A stretch of DNA of 64,000 bases from Arthrinium phaeospermum (GCA_006503535.1 QYRS01000015.1:620001-684000); one strand, 5' to 3'. Positions 19,122 through 32,595 are shown, numbered from the stretch's first letter. Numbers and translations are program-made. The notes: generated from the sequence alone by a model not told the origin.

Positions 19122-22100
19122 GCTAAGGAACGGGGGCGTGGGCAAAAGTGTGAGTTACTACTCGAGAGGAGTAAATCAGCCCGGTTGTGCAAAATCCCCA
19201 GGATAGGCTTGCCATGCCAGCAGGAGCAGTGCATGTCAACGTCAATCAACTATAGAGCCGCTCTCTTGAGTGAATAGTACAGCCTTGTTATCTATATGTG
19301 ACCTGCCGTGCTTGCGTGAACGTGCCAGTCGTTATTGGTAGGTCACGGCGGCGCACACTAAGGAGAGGCTATGCCGTAGAGCAGGCGTCGCTGAAAGCTT
19401 GTGAGTACACAGAAGCACTCCCGAAAACGGCCACAGAGGAAGTGCGATCCGATTTTTTGAGGTGTGCGCCGGTCGTCGCAGAGCAAAAAACGCGATGATT
19501 TCGTCATAGCAATATTACATTGGAGGCTAATTCTCCCATTCCACCAACGGCACATGTCGAGTCACGCCTGTGGCCCGACGGTTGAACAGCCCGGCGTGGT
19601 CTAACAGTGTAGTGCTTTGTCTCGCCGGACGCGAACGAATCAGTCGCAACCGACTGGTTGGACCGGAGCGACCACCGTGATTGCGCACATCTGGTACTTA
19701 CTTCCTTATCGTCGAGCTATTGAGATATAAATTTCTCCCTGTCAACTAACATGGTGCTGTTGAGGATGCACCTTGGTCCGCTAGTCAGCCGACTATCAAT
19801 CAAGTGGCTTGAAGGGAGACTGGCGGGCAACGATGAGTTGTCGTCCCATCCTACGTAAAAGGAATGAACAACAATGAGGCACGGGAGTATCATTTGGCCA
19901 TGCGAGCAAGCCCGGCTGACGTCTCAGTTCATGGTTGGGCCCTCCTGTCTTCAGCTGGCAATCAAATACCAGCAGGCGCCTTCGTTGCCTCTGTGTTTCA
20001 GCTGGTTCCAGATCATGAGCTTAATCCGAAAATGAAAGACTGGGGCAAGGCTGTTCCCTGGTGGAGTTCGGCAGGCCTTGGGGGTTCAGCTTCTCAAGGG
20101 TAATGGCATCGAAGTTGTGAAAAAGAGAAGAAGAAAAACGAGGACGAAAAAGAAATCCGAGATGCGCCGGCACTTCAGACCTTCATCTCTTTTCCTTGCA
20201 AGTGCGATAGATTTGAAAATTCATTCACGCGTACCTGACCTAGCAGCAGCGCATGTTGGGGAAATGTCAAGGCGGTAGCCTAAGGTAGGCGCTGGACGAC
20301 CTAAGCAGGGACACGACAACCAAAAGGCTCATAGCTCGTACCTCCATCCAAGTTTTGGGGTGGACGAGGAGAGAGGGGGGGAGAAAAAAGTGTTGGCGGG
20401 AGGGCCGGTCGACACACCGTCCTTTCTGTCTTTGCTTATCGCGGTAGGCGTCGATCATTGCTCTGAGGGACGATCTGAGTGGCTTGACTCAGACGCCAAG
20501 GCTCGATCATGGCTTGCTAGCATTCCCACCAAGAATGAAGCCTCTACCTTCAGAACGGCGATGTGGCTTCCCTTACAAGCTGACGGCTATCGAGTAGGCT
20601 CGTAGGTGCGCTGTCCCCTGCCTGCGAACCGTAGATAAGGGACAGAAAAGGAGGGGGTTGCATCATGGTTGGGGGGTTAGGAGGATGGAAGGATGTCCCA
20701 CGTTCAGCAATATTGGCTGTCAGATCGGGACCTCCCTCAACTGTCGATCGCCGGGTAGCTTCTCCGAACTTGAGATGCCCCCTTTACTGTAACGTACAGT
20801 ACACTTCCAATGACATGGCCTAGACTGATTTGGCCCGAGCTCCTCAAGTGTCATCAGTAAGAGTCGAAAACGGCGTACTGGCGCAGTTGTTCTCATCATG
20901 GGCCAGCCATCCGGCGTCAGAGGCAAGAAAGGTCTCAACCTGTATAGTACCCTTGACCGCCATGCTGCCAGATTGGGGAGTCGTCGGCCTTGACGGGCTG
21001 CAGGCTTGTTGGCTAATGGCTACTGGAGAGAGTGGGTGGATGGTCGTCCAGTCGTCCAACCTGGTTGTTGCGGCGGATAGATGCCCACCCCATCCTGGCG
21101 GAGAAATAGGAGTTCTATTAAAAGATTTTCTTGACGGCATTCTTTGCGAACAACAATGCAATCAATCATCTCGACTCCCGAGTCTGACGTGCGAGGTGCG
21201 ACCGACACCCTTGAAACTGACCAAGCACCAAGTTGAGTTGCTAAGGTCATGAGGCACCCACTCCTCCATCACCTCAACGTCCTGACTACTACTCAACCTA
21301 AGCAGTTCGTAGGGGAGGTTTGCGCGCTCAAGGTTGCCCCGTCCCGCGCCGCGCCGTCGATGTGGGTGGAAGCTATGGGAATTCCATAATCGGCTAACCT
21401 TCCAGTTTTTTTTCCCCCTTCTCTAAAGGACTACAAACAGGAGGTAGCGGTAGCAGATAGGTCATCGACACGCCAACTGGCTGCACGGCTTCTAAGACAA
21501 AGACCCCATAAGCCGTTAATCACAAGTGTCGTAACGGCAGGACTCGGGCTACCTAATGATACCCTCATCCAACATCACAAGATGGCATACACGATGGTCA
21601 ACAAGAACATGACACTGGAGGGCAACTGGGCATCTTGCATGTGGGACATCTTGGGGCGCACTGTACATGTCAGAAGACAAGGGTAGAGTGGGTAAAGAAA
21701 GGTTGCCTTTCCGGGACAGAAGGGTCGGAACTTCTCCCCGCACCTGGGACTCAGTCGCTGGTGCTGCCGGCGCTGCTACTTGCGACCTTGCTACCTACCT
21801 TGCTACATACCTTGCTCTTTTCCCAAGCTCACCCGTCAATTGATACATGGCACTTCCGTCCTGTGCCCTCCCTACACAGGAGGCTGGCTGACAGACAGGA
21901 GGAACATCCCTCCTCGCCTTGGGTTTCAATGTTAACTGCAGCAAAACCGACCCACGGCTAGCTCGTATTGCCAGCCGATCCGAATAAATCAGTATGTGCA
22001 CTCCCTACACCACAAGACTACGCCCGCGCACCTTTTCACAGTATTGTGCAGTACTGTACTGTACGTGCAATGGCTGCACACACCAGCAATGTACCCTACC

Positions 22101-23201
22101 TTGACCTAATCTACGTCCCAACACCTACGTCTTGCTTACCTACCTTGGGTCTTGGTAGCGGAGGAAGCCTGCAAGTGCAGGGACAGGCATGGATGTCGGG
22201 CCTTGGATGTCTCTGAGTGAACCAGGTCCCACCACTCACAACTGATGCAAGCCGTCACTAACCCTCCACTTGGGAATCGGCTACAGAGGGACTGGAGTAG
22301 TAGTGCAGTACAGTACAAGTACGGAGAGAGAATGAGATAGCTTTTTTTTCTTCACCCTCGCCCTTGTCAGACGACGCCCCCCCAAGCACCAAGCACCAAG
22401 CACGGCAAGATTGTGGTTGTCAGTGTCAGTCTTTGCTTTGCATCCTGCGCTTTGCGTCTTGTGCCTGTCTGTCCTGGCAGTCTGGTGTATTCCGCTTTTG
22501 CTTTCCCGCCCGTTTCGTCCCTCGGCTTCCCAACTCTATTCGTCCTAACCCGCTCGATTCAAAACTGCGACAGGAGCAGGGTGCAACTGCTTTACGCTTG
22601 ACAACTGTTGTTGCGGAGTCTAGACTCATTCCGGCCATACATATCAGGATCCGAGACTCTAGCTGCCAACCGAGAGCATAGACCCCCATTTCCTATTGGA
22701 TATACCCGACAACCGCGCTCAAGGCGCCAAACGTCACTTTCGCCAAAAACCACCCTCTTTGGTTCCCGTCGCTTGCGCCCTCGACCTCGACCGACCTCGA
22801 CCTCGAACTCGACCTCGAATTCGATCCCCAATTTGGATCGCCAATCTCATCGCTGATCTTTGGCTGCGCCCGATAGTTGCATCTTTGTATCGATTGACAC
22901 GGTCGCGCTTTGTCTCACGGGTATCCATTGCATTGCACATAGGCCACCTCAAATCTTGCTTAGCATACCTAAGCTTCTGCCGCCAGCTGAGTCGGAGTGT
23001 CCACGAGTCGGCACAACCTCTCTCGGCCTGTGTCACACAATCTTTCTGGACGGATCGCGCCTTACAGTGACACCGTCGGCTGTCACCCTCACCAAGTAGC
23101 CGTCGAGGAAGGATTACGACATTGGCAGCTGCTTCTACCGGCAGGTCTTCGCCTGGCCGATTCGCATCATCAAAGAAGATCGCAGGATATAGGCTATCAG
23201 G
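19122..23201. other. Long gene-free region with the SKN7 upstream region
   Basis: Four kilobases contain no open frame with recognisable similarity; the longest are about 100-140 codons and overlap opposite-strand frames. The region has purine runs (20115-20160), several CAGTACTG-like stretches (near 20790, 22050 and 22305), a triplicated caagcac unit (22382-22404) and a CTCGAC-type hexamer repeat near the SKN7 side. It may contain a long SKN7 leader or an unrecognised non-coding transcript. Confidence 0.4.
22779..22824. repeat. CTCGAC-type imperfect hexamer repeat
   Basis: Seven imperfect copies of a CTCGAC/CTCGAA unit run head to tail. They lie about 380 bp upstream of the SKN7 start, possibly in its promoter or leader. 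Each unit contains the palindrome TCGA. Confidence 0.8.
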
Positions 23202-25601
23202 ATGCCCGAAGGCGACATGGCTGTCGCCCAGGGCAGCAACAACAACTCGAGCGACTTCGTGAGTTTAGCCCACATTTCCCTCTATACTTTGCGCTCCAGC
23301 CGCATTGGGCCCGTTGGCACAGGTCACTAACCCTTGACTTTTACTGGCAATTTAGGTTCGCAAGTTATACAAGTAAATAAACCCTCTTTGTCTGATCGAT
23401 GTTGACCGCCGGGTCGTACTCTTCTACAATGCGATGTGCTACGAAGCGACCGACTGACAGAATTGCCTTTGCAGGATGCTCGAAGACCCCAACTATAGCG
23501 AGGTTGTGAGATGGGGCGATGGAGGAGACAGCTTCGTGGTCTTGGAGGTTTGTCTCTCGGCGCCTGGGACAGGTCGCAACCCTCCCCTTTTGGACGTTTC
23601 GTTTAACGATTCTGCTACAGAATGAGAAGTTCACCAAGACCATCCTGCCGAAGCATTTCAAACACAGCAACTTTGCCAGCTTCGTCCGGCAGTTGAACAA
23701 ATACGACTTCCACAAGGTCCGGCAGAGCGAGGAGAATGGCCAATCACCTTATGGTAAAGAGGTATGTCTACCACATGGCCAGGCGGTACTGGGCAAGACG
23801 GACGATTGCTGATGCATCTTTTTTGTAGGCGTGGGAGTTCAAGCACCCAGCGTTCCGAGCAGATGCCAAAAACAACCTCGATAATATCCGGAGGAAAGCG
23901 CCAGCACCCAGGAAGAACCAAGCCACAGAGGATCAGTTTTCCTCCAATACACAGATCGCCGCTCTCAGCGAAACACTAGCCGCCACTCAACAGCAGGTGC
24001 AGGCGCTGCAGGATTCGTACTTTGAAATGGCGCACGCCAACAAGGTCTTTGTTGATGAGATTATGCATCTTCAGAAAATGATCAAGGCCCAAAATTCGGT
24101 CAACAACGAGCTCGTGAATCATCTTGGCAAGATCGACCACGAACGTAGGCACGCCGCGCCACTTCGAACCACTCCTCCCAGTTCAATGGGAACAACATTA
24201 TGTCAGACGGGACTGAAGAGCCCCCGGCAGAACTGCGTCGTGCCCGAGATATTCTGAACAGTGTCTCGGGTGATCACATCCCAGAGAAGGACTTGAGGCA
24301 AATGTCGATTCAATTCCAGCAGATTGGCGCCTCCCAGATTCGGCCTCGTCGTCGTCAATGATGGGCCCACCTGGATCTGCTGGGATGCAGAACAACTTCA
24401 TCCACGACCCAATGAACGACTTGAGGCATATGGTGTATCCGGTCGGGCAGACGATAGGCATTGACCCCTTCGCTGCTGAGCATATGGGAAATATTCCCTA
24501 CAACCGCCCACTTTCGCAAAACGCCATGGGTCCAGGTCAGGGCCAAGGCCCAGTGCCGGAGCCAGGTCCTGCTGCAATGCCAACGGCCAGCCCCTGTTGG
24601 CGCACCCGGCACCCAGTCCACTTCCCCATGGGGACAGAAGAAGCCTCGTGTGCTTCTGGTCGAAGACGATAATATGTTCTCGTATCGGTTCCAAGTTCCT
24701 TGCCCAGTACTGCGGTGTCGAGGTTGCGGTATGTTAACCCCTATTCCAAGTATCAACCGTGCTAGGTAACTGACTGTCGAAACAGCGCGATGGACTGGAG
24801 GCTGTGAACAAGATCAATAGCAATCCCAGCTGGTTTGACCTCATCTTCATGGACATCGTCATGCCTCATCTTGATGGTGTGTCTGCTACTGCCATGATCC
24901 GGGAGGTGTCGCCGAGAGTGCCTATTATCGCTATGACGTCGAACATCAACCAACAATTTGGAGATGTACTTCCACTGGGGTAAGTCAAGTCTTCTGGGCA
25001 CATTCTGCATTTGGTACTAACACAAGCCGGATAGGCATGCGTGATGTACTCGCTAAACCCTTCACCAAGGAGGGTATGATTGGCAAACTGAAGAAGCATC
25101 TTCCCAGCTTCCTCCGCAACCCACCCAGCGAGGCCGTGATGGACCAGATGTATTCAAATGGCGGCGCTGGCCACCACCAACTCCAGGACCCTATGCCAAT
25201 CCCAACTTGAACCTGCCCATGTCGGCAGCTTCTTCGGGGCCCATTGCCAAGTTTTGAAACGACGCCAGTGCAATCTCCGTCCACGAGCACTTCATGGCAT
25301 TCGCCAGCGCAGCTCCCGCATGCCTCGCCAATATGGCTCAAGAGCAGGGAGGGTACCTGACGGGCAGTGGAGGTCCAATGGCAATGACACCTGGGGCACC
25401 CAAAGGCCACAGCAGTATGGCAGTGGGATGATGCCAGCGATGGGCGGCCAGCAAATGGGCCACCTACCGGATGATGGCCCCCCGGAGAAGCGACAACGTC
25501 TATATGGCCCCGGGCCGCAGGGACCGTACGCGTCACATCATCTTCGACATTTAACACCTGTATATATGTATCCGATATCTACCCAGATACCTGTGTTTTA
25601 A
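23202..25601 (+). CDS. SKN7: SKN7-type transcription factor (HSF DNA-binding domain plus response-regulator receiver), frameshifted
   Basis: SKN7 (Prr1) is the nuclear response regulator of the two-component phosphorelay, controlling oxidative and osmotic stress genes. Exons: 23202-23258, 23356-23372 (17 bp), 23475-23547, 23621-23761, 23829-24728, 24786-24979 and 25035-25601. The HSF-type DNA-binding domain is spread over the first exons: [54 protein letters not shown] coiled coil follows ([20 protein letters not shown]). The receiver domain has [10 protein letters not shown] near 24640, the phospho-acceptor Asp in [20 protein letters not shown] and the Lys in [11 protein letters not shown]. 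Frame changes are needed near 24155, 24340, 24590, 24676, 24955 and in the C-terminal tail after 25180. The stop at 25601 is provisional. Confidence 0.95.
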
Positions 25602-28004
25602 TCCACACTTGTGGATTGAGGATTTCGCCAGCACGACTTTTTGTTTGCCAATGACGGGCTAGGGTAAATCGAATTAACCTTCGTATTGGGGGCTTGCCAT
25701 TAGACGATGAAATACCCCCATATTATTGTTTCTTATTGTTGGATAAGTCGGCAATCGCTGCGAATGTATGAGTAGGGGAAGCCCCGAGGAAACAGGGGCT
25801 TTCATTCCAGCACTCCATGATACTGGCCTCATACAAGATGAATTATGACACCCCAGAATTGAAACTTGACGTGAGAGATAGTCGTGATAAACAAGAAAGA
25901 CGAGGAAAACCCCAGTCGAACGAGAATACCGTCGACGGCTTGCGAGGACACCACAGCTTACCTGGTTGATGAGTAGCATGTTGTTGTCGAGTGCACTTGC
26001 AACAGGACAAGTCCGATACTGCAAGGCCATGAGGGAAGAGGATGGGTGTTTATCGGTATTCTCAAACCCAGATAGCAGGGGAATGGATGACCGAACGTCA
26101 ACCGTCTGCTTCGCCAAGACTGATCTATCCGCGAAGGTAAGATTGAGCATCCGTTACGTTCCCTGTTTGGAACGTCGTGCCCCTAGCACGGTACCGAGGC
26201 CATCACGTTTGTTGCAGTCGAAAGCTGTCCATCGGAACATGCTTCAAAGGAAAGGGTGACGGCGTCCCTTGTGCAGCTGACTACATGGTGCAATCGAAAT
26301 TGAAGAGGAGAGATAATGGCGTAGGAGGGCATGAGGGAACAATCAACAGAGCTGGTCGGAGTGGGCGGGAGCACCAACAAGTCCGGGCACCCGCCTGCTT
26401 ACATACTTGCAGCAGCAACCGCGGCTATAGGCCAAAGTGCTGGCTGGACTGGCAAGACCCAACCCGACGACGAGGTCGATGAAAGGCCACCAAGGGAACC
26501 AGGGACCAGCCTCCCAGGGCCGCGTACCCGCATGCCACCATTCGCCACCACCACCACCACTGCCACTACCACCTCACACCAAACACCACCCATCCACAAT
26601 ACCTGACCTGTTTCTTATGGCGCGGACAACGGCAGGTTTGCAAGTTAGCAGACCAACGCACAAAGAAGCAACTCTTCAAGCAGACGGATCGCCTTGTACG
26701 GCTCGGCGCCAAGAATACTTCACTTTCATTCGCCGTTGTGACTGATATGCAGATCGGCAAACGGCCGCATTTACATACATGGTGTAAGTACTGGGGGTGA
26801 TACACAAGCCCTCGGTTCATGGGTAGGCCGTCTCTGTTGGCCGGGGGGGCTCAGTTATGGAAAAGTCGAGAACAGCAGATCGGCCCATTCTGGACCCTTC
26901 TGTACCTGCATAGGGTGGCATCCTCTTGAACAAGGCAGGGCCATAATGTCCGGGTCATCCTTGCTACAGCCATACATGAGCAAGTACTGTACCCCAAAGA
27001 CAGTCCGCCTTATCATCACCCGCAGGCCACGTGCTCGCTTGTTGCTTTCTTCGCACTACTACTACTGCCGGAAACGGGAGAAAGTGGGCATACTCTCGAG
27101 CTAGAGAGGTGCTACTGGGCATGGCGGACAGATGGACTGTGCGATAGGCTAGGTTGCAGTAATAAGGCATACTAGAACGGCGGGGGCGGGTGTCGTTCGA
27201 CAGTGAGCAGTTTTCTTTTCTTCTAGGTAGCATCTAGTGGCCGGGCATCCGATCTGAGAGGGCTTGGTACTGTATTATGTAGTGACTTGGTGATAAGAAC
27301 CAGTCGAACGAACCCCAGGGTTTGGCAGCTCCCTTCCTCCTCCCTTCCCCGGTCGTGCCCCTAGCTCTTCTGCAGGTGGTATCCATCTCATCTCACTTGT
27401 CTGACCTTTTTGGGCACCTGGATGGAAAGTAACAGACCGGGGGCCCAGGCATGCAAGCAAGGAGAAGGCCGCGGGCAATGCGGGCGGTTGTGGTCTGGAC
27501 CGTTGTTTTTTGTGGCACCCCGGCATGGCCCATGACGGTCTCGACCGCAGTCGGTATCCGCCCGGGGTAAAGTCTCGCGTTCCTTCTCATCGATGGATGG
27601 CCTTGGTACTACTGGCTTATCGTTATCAAATGATGCCCTGCATACATGCTTGGGAACGTGCATTTATTCATTGTTGATGCTTTTCTACTTTCTATCAACG
27701 GCGTCGCGGAATACACTTTTACGGATCTGGAGGCTGGATTTGCTGTCATTTCAGGGGAGAACCGTGCTACTCAGATGATAGATGATGTTGATGCAGGGGC
27801 AAGCGAATGATGTTTCTACGCTTGGACGTTCTGCTGAACAGAGCGTGAGGGGGCCATACTGTAACTGCCAAGAAGTGTGGTAGTGGGTGGCACCAGGTGG
27901 GTGGTTTATGAAAATCCACTTTCACGACTTTTCGGGCTTGACAATGACGTAAGCAACCAACCCTTCTAAGTGATTCACTGTACCACCAATTTCACACTTT
28001 AAAC
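25602..28004. other. Gene-free spacer between SKN7 and the SET gene
   Basis: No supported gene is visible. A CCA/ACC-rich microsatellite-like stretch lies at about 26541-26580. The open frames (longest about 158 codons, minus strand, 25674-26150) show no family resemblance. Confidence 0.5.
27945..27952 (+). promoter_or_regulatory. CRE/bZIP-like site upstream of the SET gene
   Basis: TGACGTAA lies 53 bp before the ATG at 28005. It matches the half-conserved ATF/CREB-type bZIP site. Function is inferred from position only. Confidence 0.35.
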
Positions 28005-29714
28005 ATGGCAACGGCTTCCGGAAGTGTCAAAGTCGTCCCCTCGGGCATCGCCGGCGCCGGGCGCGGGCTCTTCGCCTGCCAGAAGTTCGAGCCCGGCGAC
28101 GTGGTGGCGAGCGTTGACCGCCCCTTGTCGCCGAGCTCGAGACGGAGCGGGAGGACACGTGCGCCTGGTGCTTCCAGCGCGGCGAGACGGACCCCGACTC
28201 GCGCGCCAAGGCCGCCATGATGGGCATGCCCCAAGGCTTCATCGAGACCAAGGCCTGCGCCGGCTGCCACCGCGCCGCCTACTGCTCCAAGACGTGCCAG
28301 AGCCGCGCCTGGAACGCGAGCACAAGTACGAGTGCGGCGTCATCGCGCCCCCGCGCCCGGAGCTGCCCGAGAGCGTCCGCGCCGCCATCAAGCTGCTCGG
28401 CCGCCTCAAGGCCGCCGACCCGTCCGGCCCCGAGCACAAGAAGTTTCTGGATCTGCTCATGCAGTTCCGCCCCGCCGGCACCGACAGCCGCCTCGAGGCC
28501 TTCAAGGAGATCGAGAAGCAGAAGTTCGACGACTTCAACATGCTCGCCTGGGCGGCCTGGTCTTACTGCGGCAAGCCGGGCATGCTCGGTTCTGTCGAGC
28601 AGGGCCGCTGCGACCGCTTTCGTCTTCAATGTGCGTCGTAGTCTTGGTTGAACCCCGGTGTACAGCTAGACTGACGGGAGATCCTCCCCACAACAGATTC
28701 TGTGCAACGCCTTTACTCTGGCATCGCCCGTAGATGGCGTCAAGTTCGGCATTGGCTTCGACAACACCATCTGCGCTGCTAACCACTCTTGCGACCCCAA
28801 TGTCGTCATGACCTTCCTGCAGCCCAAGGTCGAACTTCGAGCACTCCGACCCATCAAGAGCGGCGAGGAGATCTTCGTCAAGTATGTCGACGTCACGAAC
28901 CCCATCGGCGTTCGTCAGGCCGAGTTGAAGCAAAGGTACTTCTTCGATTGCCAGTGTTCCAAGTGCTTGAAGGGAACCGGCGCCGCCGAAGACAGGTTCG
29001 CCGAGTCTCCCGACTCCCTCCCCAGCCGATATTTCACCGTCGCAGACGCGCTCATCAAGAAGCACAAGGCAAAGCTCCCTCATTTCTTGGCTGCCCTGCG
29101 GACGCTGCGACCACGGCCCAGAAGCGGGTCGCGGCCATGGAGGCAGAGGCCTTTGTCATCAGCGGTACGACCCTGGACGGCGGGGACTCTCTGGAGCGAC
29201 GAGGAGAAGATGAGGAACGCGCTGAAGATGTGCCTCGACTCGGGCATGTGGAGCCTGACCCGGCAGCCCGTGCCCCAGTTCTGCCGCCAGCTCTTCCAGA
29301 TGTACCTCGAGAACGGGAGCCCGTACCGCGCCTTCCGCATCGGGCTCAAGGCGTACTTCGAGATCCAGCCCAAGCTGACGCCGCAGGAGTTCGACCCGGA
29401 CCGCGTCATCAACACGTGGGGCCTGGCAGCCGTCGCCAACATCCTCTGCGGCCCCGCCTTCGCCGAAATTTACGGCGAGCTGCAGGCCAGCGGCGTCGAC
29501 CTGCGCGTCGTCTTCATCGGCCTGCTCTTCGAGGTCTACGACCAGCTGCCGCGTATGTACGGCCTCGCCTCGCCCTTCGGCAAGGTCATGGAGAACGTAC
29601 AAGCAGGTCGTCGCGGGCATGGGCCTGAGCGAGGCCGAGCTGCGCGAGCGGGTCAAGAAGACCTGGCCCTCGCTGGAGACGGCGGCGCGGAGCATTGACT
29701 TACTCAAGGACTGA
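28005..29714 (+). CDS. SET domain protein with MYND zinc finger (SMYD/SET5-like), frameshifted
   Basis: Proteins of this type methylate lysines on histones or other proteins. Exon 1 is 28005-28630 and exon 2 is 28697-29714, with a 66-bp GT-AG intron. The start MATASGSVKVVPSGIAGAGR opens the split SET domain (GRGLFACQKFEPGDVV). A Cys-rich MYND-type finger follows (CAWCFQRGE, ACAGCHRAAYCSKTCQSRAW). SET core motifs are in exon 2: ANHSCDPNVVMTF, IKSGEEIFVKYVD, then the post-SET-like FDCQCSKCLKG. A helical C-terminal half follows. Frame changes are needed near 28120 (CCCC read as CCC), 28310 and 29600. The segment 29090-29190 is out of frame between two cancelling errors. The correct last frame ends in ARSIDLLKD with TGA at 29712-29714. 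The substrate is unknown. Confidence 0.85.
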
Positions 29715-32595
29715 AAGAACGACGGCGTTTGTTAAAGTCAAGAGAGGAAGCGTATTTGGGAGGGTCAGTCGTTGATGACGGGGATGGGATGGTGTCTAGG
29801 ATACGAAGCCTGACGCGTACTATCTATCTATTCAGGGACAGCACGAAGCATTCCTGTGCTTAAGTACCCCGTAACCTCCTGTTACAGCTAAGGGTGCCTC
29901 GATGAAAACACAGCTTATATGTGATCGTATTACTTAATCATCGCAAACCGAGATGCTCGGGTAGCTGGAGTGTCATATACCTTGGGATGAGCGGCCACCT
30001 ATGCTCGCGAGGTTTGGAAACATAATTCCCAGCATCTGTTTAGAAGACCTTGGCAAGAGTGCTGCATCTGCGATCCCATAACCGGCAATGAAGCTAATCA
30101 TGAAGACCATGGGACCACTGCGTTTCCTATGTACATTCGTGTTAATATTATCATGATAATAACAAATATCCTGCTCTTCTTCCCATATACCAAGCCTTCC
30201 TGACAAGTATAGAGATGGAATGTCTATCTCACCTGTTATATAGAATCGCGATATTGCGTATATCATCACTTGGATCTAAGTACTAGCAGAATTTAAAGTA
30301 CCCCAAGTCTGTTCATGTCTTAGCAGTGAATTCCACGTATAAGTACCTGCAAATATGTTACTATATGATTCTAGATTCAAATGTCTTATATCGAAATAAT
30401 ATCAGTTCTCGATGGATCATGTCGTTCTCTACTCTGTTTCCCCAGCTTTGCTAGGAGATATTACAAGTATACTGTACCTTGAGTGTTTATATGGCCTCCT
30501 ATTCTACTCAGCTGATTCAAAAGGTCCCGTGGCCTGTGACTGCTAGCACTTGGGCGAGGAGGGACGACTTGTCGTGGGAATCCGGCGACAGGGGAACCCG
30601 ACGTGAAAAGTATTGTAGATGTTTGTACCGTAACGGCACGTCTTCTCCTGTGTCTGGAGACAGCTGTTCCCCTAGGCTTTGGTGGCTAAGTATGCATGGG
30701 ACAAATCACCGTTCAGCGCATGGCACATAAAAATTATAGTACAGGTCATTTGTTTCTGTCGGGCTGAAACGGCATTGCATCGAAACAGCCGAGAAACAAC
30801 GACCGTTAGACTGGAACAAACAAGTAGCCAGGGAAAGCCTGATGTGAAGAAGTCCTAAAAATAGCCGATATGCAGGACTATAGACCGGACTTCCAGTATA
30901 AATGCTCGCCAAGCTTCGTGTCTTGTAGTCTGACCGCCTGTGTGGTACCTACATATCTCCTAGCGTATCCGAACATGCTTATCGGGATATCGAATTAAGG
31001 GGGGACAGGACAGGGGACTATGCATCTTGCCCATGCAATACCGAATGCAAGGCAGCCTCGTGTTTGCAACATACATCCCTGCAGAGCCGGGTTGAAAAGT
31101 GATTGCACACCGTGTTCACCATCGAGATTTCAAGATATGATCAGACAATCATAGCATCAATCGGACCACCTTATCTTCTCCTCGGTACAGACAGGGAAGC
31201 AGGCATTCTTGTGCCGTTTGTTGTCCCCGATTGTGTCGGATGCTCCTCTCAACCTAACAAAGTGCAGGACAAAAGCCCAGGGCCGGCTTTAGTGGAGATA
31301 CACGAAAGCGCCATGTGCTCTTTCCCGGAGCTTTGGTGGATTCGAGCTCCTTCCTCCAACAACGCCCTTATGCGTACACTTTTCCACATGCATTTATTTC
31401 CCTTCAATGTGTGATCTTCTTTCCTGTTTGCGGAGGATAGAGCCTGGCTTCAATGTTGGATTGGGCAAGCAGCCACAAGGAGACTAGAAATCCAACGACA
31501 CCCGCAGATGATGATATGATAGGTTTTCCTCTCTCACGTTTTCACCGAACTCGAGGCCTCCTCCGTCGCTGCTGCATGCCGTTCACTCGGTGTGGCAGGG
31601 TACGACACCATGGATCGGATACGAACGGACGACTTCCTGAGGAATAAGCCACCGTCAGTTGGAATTGGCTGCCCGTGTGCCTGCTGCAGCTGGCCGACAG
31701 TAGTCGTGTTGCAAAGTTGCATCTTACGCACCTTTTAGCCAGCACAGCACACATGCTAGGTACCTAGGTAAGTAGGTAGACAGGAAAACTCAGCCCCTCC
31801 CTGGCTCGGAGTGCGGATGCGGGGTACGCGAGGAAAAGGAGGTCAGGCCCATGACAAACTCCGAATTTCCACTGCCTGCGTGCGGAAAGAGCCAAGGTAC
31901 TAGTGCCGACGTACCATCCGGTTTTCCCTTTTGGCGACAGAAGCTCGCGAATCCGGGGTAGGCTGCAGGCACTTCGCTTAGCCCATGGCTGCGTGGAATA
32001 AAACTGCCAACAACATGTTGTATTTAGAGTTCGCTCTCGCCTCTGGCCAAGGGTGATTGCATATGACTGCATGCATTGGGTATGCCCAATATTGGTAAAT
32101 CTCCGAAGCCCTCAAGCCACCAAGCCACCGCCCGGGACCATGGCCTTTTTTCGTGGTCGTGTTTGCCAGCGCTGGAGTGTTGGAGGGAGGCCTGTCGGCC
32201 CGGGCCACGGACAGTCCAGGCCTAGATCATTTCAGGCAGCCGTTAGCTGGTAGGTAGTCAGGCCGTCAGGCCGTCGTCGTACGGCTAAGATGGGGTGGTG
32301 TCCTGGTGTCTGCATGTGTGTGTGGTGTGTGTGGGTGTGACACGACCTGTCCAACTGCATTTAGACGCGCCAATATAAGGGTAAGGGTCTTGCCATTCCC
32401 GGCTGCACTCATTGCACCCACCGCAGCTCGATTAGTACATGAAACCGATGCTCTGCAGGCGCCAAACCATCACGATTTTGCCGAGAATTGGAACACCACA
32501 ACCGGGCAAGCTGAAGTCACCATTTTCCTAAGGTCGTCTTTTCGGTCGCTATTTCGGACATCAGGAAAGCCCGTGGAATCCATCGAGCACTGGTT
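29715..32595. other. Gene-free, AT-richer spacer
   Basis: The stretch 29860-31100 is visibly AT-richer than neighbouring spacers. It has short open frames only. A 98-codon minus-strand frame (29973-30269) is hydrophobic in part but not recognisable. A 12-bp palindrome CTAGGTACCTAG lies near 31755. No transposon ends or terminal repeats were found. Confidence 0.45.

Noticed and set aside
29973..30269. 98-codon hydrophobic minus-strand frame resembling a transporter fragment
   Set aside because: No recognisable transporter motif, no continuation in neighbouring frames, and AT-rich context.
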